Origin: Ustulina deusta
Lineage: Eukaryota; Ascomycota; Sordariomycetes; Xylariales; Xylariaceae
Direction of reading: 5' to 3'
DNA: 64,000 bases
Assembly: GCA_023159155.1 (NCBI GenBank)
Contig: JAJNNX010000010.1
Coordinates: 930,001 to 994,000, forward strand
Below the pieces are notes generated by a model that saw nothing but the letters and a program-made list of their open reading frames with translations, was not told where the DNA came from and did not search any database. Of the stretch, positions 11,130 to 21,438 are shown one piece after another (the stretch's first letter is position 1; each line of letters begins with the position of its first letter). Position numbers and translations under genes: made by a program.

Positions 11130-11657
11130 GCCAGAGGCAATGGAGACAACAGTTGGACTGCTTGGAGTAGTAGAAGGTTATTTATTGTTTCTTGTCTGAT
11201 CCGCTTTAGTTTTCGCAGTCGAGTCTGCTTGTTGATATTGGCCGTGTATCCGATATCCGCGTCGCGTCCGGGTTGAGCATGTTGATGCTAAACTCGTTCA
11301 GAAGAATCGACTCCAGAATCCTTCTTGCCTAGATTCACTATTGGTAATCTTGCATATCCATCAGCAGTCAGAAGCCATGTGACTGAAAAACACTACTTTC
11401 TGTTGCCAGGGCGATGCAGATGAGGGCTCGATCCCGAACGTGAGTAATACACTTGCGTGGGGTGCTCCAGCTGTTGCTGAACCCAAAATGACTTCGCGCT
11501 GAGCGATAGATCTGTGGAGTAGGCCTGACTGAGTGGGTCATACAGCGAGTTAGGTTCGATTCCTTCCAGCGCTATATGGTTATTCGCTGTATGGCTCATC
11601 TCGAGCGTGCATGGGGTACCTAATAAAAGAAGGCCCCCTGCTAATGAGTCTACACAT
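11130..11657. other. non-coding spacer
   Basis: This region runs from the 3' end of the small membrane-protein gene to the MITE-like element. It contains a GGTTCGATTCC match to a tRNA B box at about 11553, but no cloverleaf or A box fits around it. CCCTGCTAATGAGTC at 11636-11650 is repeated on the far side of the MITE-like element. Confidence 0.5.
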
Positions 11658-12066
11658 AAACTGAGGGTAGCCCACCCCTGTTGACCTGAGGGTACCCGTG
11701 CTTTTTTTAAGTACTAGTGCTCCACAGAATACTTTTCGCACAATCGATTAGAAATGCACGTTTAAATACATAGAACGTTTACAGCTAAGTTAATGCATAT
11801 AACATATTTTATACAACAAGTGAAAGAAAATACTCTAAGGTAAGTTGTTATTTTTAAAAAGGGAAAAAAGTAAACATATATAATAACTAAGGTTGTTTTA
11901 AGTTGTATTAAAATAAATATGCAAGTATAAAATTTTATACAAATTATGTAAATTATAAATATGTATTTAAAGGTACTATATTCTAATCGATTGTATGAAA
12001 AGTACTCTGGTACATAAAAAAAGCACGGGTACCCTCAGGTCAACAGGGGTGGGCTACCCTCAGTTT
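11658..12066. mobile_element. MITE-like element with 52-bp perfect terminal inverted repeats
   Basis: The 52 bases at 11658-11709 are the exact reverse complement of 12015-12066, both beginning AAACTGAGGGTAGCCCACCC on their own strand. A second tier of inverted similarity (GARTACTTTTCNNACAATCGATTAGAA) follows at 11727-11753 and 11981-12007. CTGAGGGTA occurs twice within each arm (11661 and 11686 on the left). The roughly 230-bp interior is very AT-rich and has no open frame, so the element is non-autonomous. No simple target-site duplication abuts the ends. Instead an imperfect direct repeat, CCCTGCTAATGA(TGA)GTC, flanks it at 11636-11650 and 12078-12095. Perfect arms imply a recent insertion or homogenisation. 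Confidence 0.88.
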
Positions 12067-12347
12067 GTCTGATTACTCCCTGCTAATGATGAGTCCTTCG
12101 CGCGAGTCACGTGATATCGCGTCTTGTGCCTGCATCTGTACTTATTTAACCCAACCCCCAACTCCAACCCCAATCCCCACTTTCTCCACTTTCCCCCTTC
12201 TCTCCAAACAACCGAAAGTTAGCATTCCACACTTCAACAATTGCGACATGACACAACCACACCTACCCACCAACCCCCCATCATTATAAAGTAAGCGTTG
12301 ACGAATTTGCAACTAAGCTTTACGCAAAGCTTGGGTTTCTCGTTAGA

Positions 12348-12725
12348 ATGCTTGAAATTCGACGAAAAAGATACGGCAACGCTGCCGACGAGTGGCCGCC
12401 GTGGCACACGCCTACCGAGATAGTGGAGAAGCGTAAGGCGGAGGTCGAGAAGCTTTTCGCGATTATGGAGGCCCCCTCCCCCCCGACTCCGTCTTCCTCC
12501 AATTCCGAGGGCGCCCCCAACCCCGCGCCTTCCTGCCATCAGTCTCTGTTGCCGGCGTCAGAATGTGCTGCGCTAGAGCCCAAGCGGCGGAAGAAGCGGC
12601 GGCGCGAGGATACGGGGGAGGAGAGCAGACGCAAGAAGAGCCGGAGGGTGGCAGCAAGAGCCGACCACCAGTCTCAACTGCCCAGTCCGGACGACACTGT
12701 AGCCGAGCCGGTAGCAACAACATGA
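12348..12725 (+). CDS. possible small basic protein, uncertain
   Basis: An ATG frame encodes 125 residues. The N-terminal 45 residues are charged and look helical (TPTEIVEKRKAEVEKLFAIM). A Pro/Ser-rich stretch follows, then a strongly basic KRRKKRRRED segment that resembles a nuclear localisation signal. I recognise no family. The basic segment lies in a diverged tandem duplication (about 12590-12655 and 12729-12790). The opposite strand carries the 3' tail of the DUF3435 remnant, so the frame may be an accident of composition or part of the same decayed element. Transcript evidence would decide. Confidence 0.3.
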   Translation: MLEIRRKRYGNAADEWPPWHTPTEIVEKRKAEVEKLFAIMEAPSPPTPSSSNSEGAPNPAPSCHQSLLPASECAALEPKRRKKRRREDTGEESRRKKSRRVAARADHQSQLPSPDDTVAEPVATT

Positions 12726-12790
12726 GGGAAGAAGCGGTGGCTTGAGGATACGGAGGAGGAGGGTAAGCACAAGAAGAGCCTGGTTAGAGA
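12590..12790. repeat. diverged tandem duplication
   Basis: The segment beginning GAAGCGGCGGCGCGAGGATA near 12594 recurs about 137 bases later as GAAGCGGTGGCTTGAGGATA near 12732. Each copy continues with a GGAGGAGRGYARRCRCAAGAAGAGCC block. The differences are mostly transitions. Confidence 0.6.
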
Positions 12791-14224
12791 GCCCCGCTGC
12801 GAAAAGCCCCTCCTGCATAGGAAGCAAGTCGGCTTCTCTCTCGGAGTCGGCTTTCGTGCCTCGCTTTTGGTGACATCTGGCACGGGGGCTAGTAGTGTCC
12901 ACGCCTTGGCCATGTAAAGCACTAGCCACTCCGCTGCGAGCGCTCCGCGACATGGTGGTCGAAGGCGAACTCTTCCTAGCCAACGTAAGGTTGCCGAAGC
13001 CAGATTGACCAGTCCAAAGCAGCATCAGTCTTCCGACATCCAACAAGGCATGATCCTGACGCTTAGGCGGAAGTGAACTTCGAAGGTGATTGGTCGACAA
13101 GCCACGGTCTCTGAGCCTACCCGCCTCGACGAAATATTTCTGCCGGGCATCCGTCACCAGTAGAGCGTACAGACGTCGCTTCAGCTGATCAAGGGCAGCC
13201 TTGGCTTTTGAGCTTTCTTTTTGCTGTCCACTAGATTCGGCCATGTCAAGTGCTGCCTTGTGCTCTATAACGTCTCGACGATCCTCAATGCTGCGCTTTT
13301 GCTTGGGTGTTGCTTCGATTGGAGCGCCAGGATCGTTCCGCACGGATAAATCCCGTAGGGCTTTGAAGAGGGGGACATTCAATGTACCAGCATAATCCCC
13401 AAACCGCTTACGCGTGAGGTCCTCACGCACGCGTTCCGTCATGTAGTTGTTCTCGAACACGTCTGTTGAGTGGCTCATGACGAAATTGCGCCGGGCCTGG
13501 GCTAGGCAGCTTATGGGAGTTGGGAATGATTAGACCTCGCAGGCGCTACACTCAACATCAAACTCGATACCAGCACCAACTCGAAACGCATAAACACGTG
13601 TCAAGAGGGAGAATCCGGCAACAAGAAGGACCTGATGTGGGATGCGGGAAAAGGTTGTGTAAGACATCGGGAAAATATCTTCGTCGGCCATGTTGTCGTT
13701 CCACTCGAGTGGAACGTAATCGACATCTTCGAGGTTCGGCCGGTGGAGAAGGTCCTCAACCGATTTGTAACCAGCCTTGAAAGCGCCGGAATGAATGCCA
13801 CACACGGCAACGATGTGGGTCAGGCAGAACAGGGGATATGGGAGAAGAGTTGCAGAAAATTGAAACTTACGGGAACAGGTCAGATGATGGCTAATGGCGA
13901 TGCGAGGGGGGGCTAATCATACTTCTCGCCTTTTTTATGCTCCAACGCGTTCTACCTTAGCTTGTTTTGCCATAGCGTGAAAGTGGCGACAAGTCTCCTT
14001 TTGTTGCGGTCCACCGGATCGCGGACGGCGGCCATGGTGATATCTTGGTACTTCATGCCGATGATCATGCCCTGCCTGAAGCCGAAGCTGAAGAGGACCA
14101 GCCCGTGGAAGATGACCTGTTGAAAGGGATGCTGCAAGGGAATGAAGCCGGCACACAGCCGCAGAGTCTTCAGAATCAGCCCAATATCCTGGGCCGTGAA
14201 ATCGAATATGGTGTACTCTGGCAT
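12780..14224 (-). pseudogene. decayed DUF3435 (FluG-domain type) tyrosine-recombinase relative
   Basis: Three consecutive minus-strand blocks match successive parts of the DUF3435 family, a tyrosine-recombinase-fold group common in fungal mobile elements. At 14224-13952, FTAQDIGLILKTLRL leads into a GMKYQDIT motif. At about 13840-13530, PNLEDVDYVPLEWND is followed by RVGAG. At 13478-12900, MSHSTDVFENNYMTERVRED resembles the C-terminal catalytic region, where the H-S-T and later Tyr fit the family pattern. A CFLCRRGFSQRGSLTRLF stretch near 12800-12850, in another frame, resembles the C2H2 finger that ends many members. Blocks 1 and 2 are separated by stops and a frame change. Blocks 2 and 3 could be joined by an intron (donor GTATCG, branch TCTAATC, acceptor CCTAG). 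The usual N-terminal half is missing. I infer a 5'-truncated pseudogene. Confidence 0.72.
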
Positions 14225-16061
14225 AATATAATTAATTATAGTTTTCCAGCCACTAGAAACCCCAAGCCCTCCATCTACAGTTAATCACATCGTAACATAT
14301 TATGCTACGCCACATTATAATCCCCTCTTTTCCGACTTCCTAGAAAGTCGCTCCTAGTCCCTGCATCGTTTTTCGCCTTCTAATACTCCTAATCCCCTCA
14401 GCCAACACGCTTATCACCAGCTTATAGCCGTCTCACTGTTACCGCTTTCCTAAGATAACCTTCCTCATAAGCCCCTAGGCAAAGCCGTTTCAATAGCTAA
14501 GCGAAGTTTGTAACTCGCCACCGTCGTCTACAACGTAGTATTTCAGCAGAGGGGCACAGGCTTGTTACAACACGTAAGATAATCTAGCCCTATCTTCATC
14601 GACTCGTTGCTCTGAATAGTCTACCTCGCGCGTATAATGATAGACCCAACGTTTCATCTCTTGGCTAGGAGGGCTTTCATATTACTTGTAGCCTATTAGA
14701 TAGCTGCGCCATGAGCACATGACGGTCGCTTCTGACTAACTCAGGGGGCCGCAGAAGAGAGGGCAGACCTGAAGCAGCAACACGACAGCCTAGTCCCTTA
14801 GATCTCCCCATTAGTAGAGACACGTGATTATTCAATTAATCTTCCTTAGGATATGCTTACGCTATAAAAATATGGGCATGTTTTAAAAGTTTTGATATAT
14901 ATAGAAATGATATAGGCTTCCGGTTTAAGATATTTTTGTTTATGTATAATTTGCGGGTGAAGTTGTGCACTTTCAGTGCCAAGGTAACCATCACGATAGT
15001 AATAACGTGATTACTTAGTAGTTTTAAATTGTTGTAGTCAAAACGGTAATTTTCTGTTACGGTAAAAAAAAGGTTTGTTGTATCCATCAGTTCTACGTCA
15101 CAATATGGGCAACACCAGTTTTTGCCAGGATCCAGCTCGCTATTCAGCATTCCCTCATAGTTGTTTTAGGACAGGCAGATGTTTATTTGTGCTCTCTTTT
15201 TAGTTTCGTAATAAAATAAGTTAATTTTTTTAATCCACGACTTTCTTAAGTATAATTATAATCATTAAAACCCACTTGCAGTATGTTTATCCTTCTCAAA
15301 AAAACACCTCGACTTGCTAGAACAAAAGGCCAATATTGCGCCATGTTTTATAAAAGTCCACCTCGGTCGCCTAGAATTATTCTGCCTTACTTAGAAAGCC
15401 AAACTCTTTAAACCGAATAGAACGGCAGCAATTTATATTACAAACACTTTTTCGGCAGCAATGCCTGCGGCAACATAGGCACTTCCGCTCCTAATTTTAC
15501 TGTGCCCTCTTTAACTATTGCTTGCAAAACACATGCCATACCTTTATAGTTAGATTTTAGCTTTAGTCCTAAGTATTATACATCGGCTTACCACAGCTCT
15601 ACGGCCTTGTAGGCCATTGTAATATATCCTAGCAAAAAACACGGGTTGAAAATGCTATAAATACAAAAAAACTTTTGTTAAGCAATATTAGGAACTCGGT
15701 ACGAGAGTCTGTGCTGACTTATTATGACAGGTCGTGGCGATGCGGCGGCTATCGGAGCAACCAAACCTTGCGCGACGTGAGTCTGGAAATAGGTATATAT
15801 TAAGGTTTGCGAAAGCTTAACCTATAGGCTTGAGGCCTCAGGGTATTTAAGGACCTTGTAAGGCAATAGAATAGTCTATGGATAGAAGGCTCCTTAGTTA
15901 TTTGAGAGACCAGAATTCTATCCCTTACTCACACCGATTAAATACAACAATATCAACGATACTAATACCTCTTAGAGCGACAAGCAACCTAAATTAATAT
16001 AGGTATGGCCACTACTATTCCCAACACCATGCTTGGCACCTGACAGTCACCTTTACTATCG
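14225..16061. other. degenerate AT-rich DNA, probable transposon debris
   Basis: I see no intact gene. The open frame at 14857-15150 (-) begins with an ATG and has a CCPYC pair, but its remaining composition (runs of Lys, Asn and Ile) looks like translated AT-rich DNA. A CACGTGAT octamer lies at 14821-14828. Poly-A and poly-T runs, many stops in all frames and a TA-rich composition are consistent with repeat-induced point mutation or neutral decay of an inserted element upstream of the DUF3435 remnant. Confidence 0.5.
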
Positions 16062-17018
16062 ATGCTGCCAGTCGAGATGATCCTCAATATCGCCGATCAA
16101 ACCACAAGTGCCGCCGATGCCGTGTCCTTGGCACTGACTTGCAGAGATTTATTCTCAATTTTATCTAAATATAGCTTCAAGAGGCTCGACGCACATTCCA
16201 GAGAGATGCTTATGACGAATCTAGAGCGAGACATCAGCTGGGTAGTCTATTGCCCCGTTGCACGTAGACTACTCTCCTTCCACTCTAGGGAGAACAGCTT
16301 TTATTATCCGGAGGCACCCAACATCGACCAAGCATTCAACACCGCCGGGTCGTCGCTCATATCCTCAATGTGCCCAGACAAGAGCCCACGTATAAGTTTT
16401 CTGGAAACCCGTCTTGCCAGAAACCGTCGTCTATTTGGTTCTACGCATGGAATCCCTCTTTCATGTTTGTCACTTACGGGAATCCAGTTCTCAAGTTATC
16501 TGTTTATGCAGACGCAATACAGGATGTTCCTTGACACCTCACGCACAGTGAAATGGATAGGCGAAGACCTGTTCCTATCTTCCACATGGATCGTTCATGT
16601 TATGGGAGTAGAGATGGTAGGACGGGTTGTTTCGACCGAATCATTGCGCGACTTCCTCAGGAAGATACGGCTAAGCTCTGCTTGCTATCACTGCACACTC
16701 GACGGAAAAGCAAATTTTTGTTACGGTGTCCTTCACCCCAGTTTCGGTGAAGCTGGGGCGAGACTCTCTGAGAACTCGGCATACGAAGGTATGGGGGCTT
16801 GCTCTGTTTGCGAAACTGACTGGGATGTGTCGATCTCGTGGTCAAAACGCAGTCTGGTGTTCAAGCTTATAAAGTACTACGATCTAGGTTGTTGCTCCAT
16901 ACCACCGGATCCAAAATGGCTGAGGCTGCTGAAGTACAATAGGGACCAGGTTATGAGGAGCTCGCCACGGGAAACATGCCACGGCTATGTGAGGCATAGG
17001 TGGATAAATAGTGGATGA
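16062..17018 (+). CDS. F-box domain protein
   Basis: A single-exon frame encodes 318 residues. Residues 2-45 (MLPVEMILNIADQ, then ALTCRDLFSILSK) fit a fungal F-box, which binds Skp1 in SCF ubiquitin ligases and leaves the rest of the protein to recruit substrate. The C-terminal region has a CYHC/CSVCETDWDVS cysteine cluster (about residues 228-262) and a YDLGCCSIPPDPKW segment, both common in the expanded F-box families of Hypocreales. It could be functional, since the frame is intact. It lies at the edge of the repeat-rich island, and this family turns over quickly. The substrate is unknown. Confidence 0.72.
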   Translation: MLPVEMILNIADQTTSAADAVSLALTCRDLFSILSKYSFKRLDAHSREMLMTNLERDISWVVYCPVARRLLSFHSRENSFYYPEAPNIDQAFNTAGSSLISSMCPDKSPRISFLETRLARNRRLFGSTHGIPLSCLSLTGIQFSSYLFMQTQYRMFLDTSRTVKWIGEDLFLSSTWIVHVMGVEMVGRVVSTESLRDFLRKIRLSSACYHCTLDGKANFCYGVLHPSFGEAGARLSENSAYEGMGACSVCETDWDVSISWSKRSLVFKLIKYYDLGCCSIPPDPKWLRLLKYNRDQVMRSSPRETCHGYVRHRWINSG

Positions 17019-17755
17019 CAAATTCTCACGGCTCTGCCTCTCTTTAACAAAGCCTTTGACTAGGGTAACTCTAGGATAGATATGAACTAATACAACGTAT
17101 GCTGAGGCTGAGGATGGTACAAGGTAGGTAACACATTGTGGCTTGCCTTTGTATTGACCTGTGCCACAGTGGCACTCACTCCGAGGTATCTTACCCAATT
17201 CAGGTAGGTACGTCAGAATTATACTACAGATGTGTGTATGTTCTCTGGGCTTTATCAGATACAGTTTCTTCATTTACCTTCTCTAGTAGCAATTTTCTGA
17301 TTTGAATTGTTTGTTTACGCGTCTATATTATGATGAGTACTAGATATTATACATCAGCAGTAAAGCTAGATTGTTGCCTTTTTAGGGAGGAGGTTCATGT
17401 TATAGTATTTTGGTCTAGCAAAATGACGGTTTAAGATTGGATCACGACAAGAAGTAGTTTTAGATTATCCGGGATGTACCGAGAGATGGGGCCTTGAGGC
17501 AGCCGCACGGCACATAGTCAGATATATAAAACTTTATATACACCATAGCTATTTCGGTAAATCCGCTTATGGGTCTTGTCTAGTGAGAGGCACAGAAAGG
17601 GCTATTCGAGAAAATAACAAATTGCAATTGCACGATGGGAAATACCGCAAATTAAGATGGGACGTATTATCGTAAAATTGCTACGCATTGAGTTAAGCTG
17701 ACCTGTTATCACACATTCATCTTCTAAATCGACGCTTTAGGTCATTGGCGGTTCA
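17019..17755. other. intergenic spacer
   Basis: This AT-rich DNA lies between the 3' end of the F-box gene and the 3' end of the dolichyldiphosphatase gene. I see no coding frame, tRNA or repeat that I can support. Confidence 0.5.
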
Positions 17756-18554
17756 TCATCTTCTTTTCTTATCCCGTGCTTTTGACGCAGCCATCCTGTC
17801 ATCCCATTTTTCCCAGCCAGCTTGGCACAGATCCTCTTCCACGACGAGGTCTCTGACCCTCAGCCATTTTGCCACAGGGGTCCCCACAGCCCAAGCTACC
17901 CATCCGGTACGACGTAAAACGCTTGTTGTGATGAACCAGGTGATGGCGATGGCCGAACCAGCGGCACATCCAACTAGCACTTGTTTCTCAGTATGGTAGT
18001 TGAGATATAGCCGGCTCCAGGCCACCGTAAGCGCCCCAAGCAGGCCCACCGCGCTCCAAAACGCACGTTCCACCAATGTCATCGGGCTGTGATTTCCCCT
18101 TCTATGTTCCGGTCGCGGTGGCTGGTGTCGAAATAATAGGAAGAGAGCCATGGAGACGGCGAAGAATGTGACAAATTGCGCATGGCTGCTAGGCATACCG
18201 TACCCATTCCCATTCATGCGCGGCGGGCGCTCCTCTTTGATGAACCGCTTGAGCGCAAAGTTGAGGACCTCACATGCGAACTGGCCCGCGCCTAGAAGTA
18301 CTATCTCTATCTCGCGTGTCGACCAGATCAATGTTACGTACATGACGCAAAGGCCTTGTGGGACGAGGGCAAGCCAGGCGCATAGGTACGATATTCGATC
18401 GGTAGGGTCCTACAATGGAGACCGAGCAACGTCAGGCAAGGGGTCCTTTTCTTGTGTCGAGAGAGAATGTAGGGGGGTCCTTGAGGCTGTATATACGTAC
18501 ATAATGAACATGGGTGAGCGAAAAAGATGTTAGAGGCACGATATCGTCCGACAT
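17756..18554 (-). CDS. cax4: dolichyldiphosphatase (Cax4/DOLPP1 family)
   Basis: Exon 1 is 18554-18501 and exon 2 is 18409-17756, with a 91-nt intron (GTACGT donor, TGTAG acceptor), giving 235 residues. The enzyme removes a phosphate from dolichyl pyrophosphate on the luminal side of the ER and so recycles dolichyl phosphate for N-glycosylation. The PAP2 phosphatase motifs are visible: KRFIKEERP (K-x6-RP), GYGMPSSHAQF (PSGH-type with Ser-Ser-His) and SRLYLNYHTEKQ (SR-x5-H). The Asp usual in general PAP2 enzymes is Gln here, as I recall for this subfamily. Four or five hydrophobic helices surround the motifs, and the C-terminus is basic (RDKKRR), as expected for an ER membrane protein. The start matches the family N-terminus ending in SLTHVHY before the intron. 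It is divergent from the RBR ligase gene. Confidence 0.92.
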
Positions 18555-19279
18555 GGTGACTCGTGTGAATCTCGATATCCTGACCCCCGGGCTTTCGTCT
18601 ACGGACGCATCACTGTTGGTGGGTGGGAGAAGGCTGGAAAAAGAGATGAGGGCCACGCAAAGTAGCGCTGCCACGAGGAATGCCACGCCTGTTGGTTCAC
18701 GGGATTCTGTGTGGTTGTGCTACATCGACTGGCCTACCTTGAAGAAAGCCCGACATTGTTTTCTTGGGACAACTTGCGAACCTCGTCATTGGAGCTGCCT
18801 GACAGCTGGCGAAAGGGGATGCAGTGCCAAACCGGCTCTAGCTACATGTAGGAGGTTCCGGACTGCCCCTCATTGGAGTGGGGCTCACTATCAAACGCCG
18901 CACTAATCCTCTGTCCCACTGAGCTGTCGACTCATTGACCGGATGACTAACATGGGGAGCTCACTGAGAAATTGGTTGAACCTGTGAAGCGGTTTGTTTT
19001 ATTGTCGTCGTCGGCCACTGGCATTGCCATTTTCGCAGAATTAAAGCCCTTCGTTTCACGCGTTCTTTCAACTCTACCATGATATTGTGCCAAGCCTTGC
19101 CAGGACAAACAACAAGCTTTCAATAGAACTAGGAGCACATGTCGATGAGTTAACTGAACAAAGATCGGGATCCTGCTCACTACCTATTCCCAAGAAGTAT
19201 ATATCCAGCCGTGCGTACAGCTTGGGCATCTTCCAGACATGCACACTATCACCCTTCTTCGTTCGTGTACTCTCTCATC
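18555..19279. promoter_or_regulatory. bidirectional promoter region, cax4 and RBR ligase genes
   Basis: The start codons of the two divergent genes are 725 bases apart with no other gene between them, so this region must hold both promoters. A TATATA sequence at about 19198-19203 lies 80 bases before the RBR start codon. I cannot assign factor-binding sites with confidence. Confidence 0.55.
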
Positions 19280-21438
19280 ATGGACGAGGATCCCCGCGAC
19301 GTCGAGCTTTCAACAATAACAGCCATATATCCCGAGCTCCAGCTCGATGAAAATGACCCTCACAGACTATCCATCGAGCTTCCTGTGAGCTTATCAAAGC
19401 CTCTCACCGTTCTATTCCCGGCAGTTGCAGGGACAGCAACTTTAGCGACCACGGTGGTGGCAGAAGGGGATTCGCATGCTCTATCGAATCTGCCTGCTTT
19501 GCAGGTCAATATCGCCCTGCCCGATGGTTATCCTCAAAATAACCCACCAAATGTTTCAATATCAACCTCGCCTCCATGGCTATCAAACACCATATTACGA
19601 AGGCTCGAGACGGACGTCATTGAGCTGTGGGAAGATATTGGTCGTGATCACGTCATTTTTGCCTACATCGACAATCTCCAACGAAGCAGTGAGGATGTAT
19701 TTGGCTTGGTCGACAGTAAGGGCGCCCTCGAGGTTACCCCGGACCATAAAATCGCTCTACTAGATTACGATATAAGCGCCAAGCGCAAGGCCTTTGAGAA
19801 GGAAACATTCGAATGTGGAATCTGTTTAGGTAAGGTTCAGTTCCCCCTTTCACTCGAGCAATTTAACATTTTTTGCTAATCAGGTTAATAGATCCGAAGA
19901 AGGGCAGTGTCTGCCATAAAATGGTAGATTGTGAACACGTCTTCTGCATCCAATGTTTGCAAGACTTCTACAATAATGCGATCACGGAAGGTGACGTCGC
20001 TGCAGTCACATGCCTTGCGCCAAACTGTGCAAGGGAGCGTGAGAAGAATGCCACAGCGGAATCATCTCTGAAGCCACGGAAACCAAAGACCTCTATCAAC
20101 CCTAGTGAGCTGCTGCAAATACCCCTAGACCAGGATCTAGTCAAACGCTACGTTATGCTCAAGCATAAAACTAAACTCGAATCGGACAAAAACACAGTTT
20201 ATTGTCCCCGTTCGTGGTGTCAGGGTGCTGCCCGATCAAAGCGACATAAAAAACCAGAGGGTTTCGAACTGGTCGATTCGGACGAGGAAGATGATGAAGA
20301 CATGGGGCTCCTAGCTATTTGCGAGGATTGTGGGTTTGCATTCTGCACTCGCTGTGCCCAGGGGTGGCACGGCGAATTAAACTATTGCCTTCCGAAGGAG
20401 AGAAAGGACGCGATCACAGAAGAGGAGAAAGCGTCGCTCGAGTATCTCAAACTACATTCAACCCCTTGCCCTACATGTGCGGCCCCTTGCCAGAAATCGC
20501 ATGGCTGCAATCACATGCGGTGTTTTAGGTGTCAGACTCATTTTTGTTACTTATGCTCAGCATGGTTGCATCCCTCAAACCCATACAAGCATTTCAACAC
20601 TCAGCCTTCAGGTGATCAAATTAGTAGTTGTTATATGAGACTTTGGGAGCTAGAAGGTGGAGATGGTGATGACGTTGGTATTGGGTACGAAGGCGGTGAT
20701 GCCATGCGCAACGCCAATGTCGCTGCAGGCCAATATGGTGAGCATCTAGAGATCGTTCAGCCACGCGCCGCACACCAGGGTCCAGGAGGGCCCAGAAACG
20801 AAGCAGCCCAACTCGCCCCCGTGCCTCAGCCCGCCCAGCAACCCGCACAGCCTCAACAACACCGTCCTGAAAGGAGAGTCGCCGTTGCCCGCGAAGGTCC
20901 CCTCGTTCTTCGAATCGAAGGTCCTGCAATACGAGGCATAGGGGAAGTGGGCCCTGAGGCCGCCATTGCAAATCCTCGAGCACCACCTGCTGCAAACCCA
21001 GGAGACCCAAGAGCTAACGCAGGCCATCGAGGTGGTCGCGGCGGCGGCAACAGACAAGGCAGAGGTGGCGTCGGGGCTAACCGAAATCGAGGCCAGGGTG
21101 CCGTTCGTCGTGCTAATAACAACGCCGCCCGCATACGCCAGGCTCAGCCAGCTATACCGGTTGGCCACAACGGCCCGCAGAATCCAGATTTGAACCCCCA
21201 GCGTGAGTAATTCTCGGAGTCATTTCCTTGTTTTAGCGATTTCCAGAATACAGAAGCTCTTTTTTGGGCAAGAATCCGTGTCTTCGAAGCTTCTCACGGT
21301 TTTGAGACTCGCAAATTACGCTCAAAACGGTGATTACTAACCCCAAAACGTGTAGAGGAGGCTTGGATCAGGCAATTTGTGCAGCTCGCTCTTAATGACG
21401 AGGAACATCTCGTCGGCGGGGATAGCGACGACGAGTAA
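19280..21438 (+). CDS. itt1: RBR-type E3 ubiquitin ligase, RNF14/Itt1 family
   Basis: Exons 19280-19829, 19892-21202 and 21356-21438 join to 647 residues. The N-terminal 150 residues form an RWD domain. RING1 starts at FECGICL (exon 1) and continues as DCEHVFCIQCLQDFY in exon 2. The IBR follows (YCPRSWCQG, then ICEDCGFAFCTRC), then RING2 (CPTCAAPCQKSHGCNHM). The Cys of GCNHM, about residue 389, is in the position of the catalytic thioester Cys of RBR enzymes. Such ligases take ubiquitin from an E2 on this Cys before transfer, and RNF14 and yeast Itt1 act in translation termination and stalled-ribosome responses. After RING2 comes an unusual Ala/Pro/Gln-rich stretch and then an RGG/NR-rich segment (about residues 565-610) that could bind RNA. 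A short last exon ends in an acidic DSDDE. The stop seen at the end of exon 2 is intronic. Confidence 0.88.

Noticed and set aside
11530..11600. GGTTCGATTCC match to a tRNA B box
   Set aside because: No A box at the right distance and no acceptor stem could be folded.
14857..15150. 97-codon minus frame with a CCPYC cysteine motif
   Set aside because: The rest is Lys/Asn/Ile-rich translation of AT-rich DNA, with no matching second cysteine pair.
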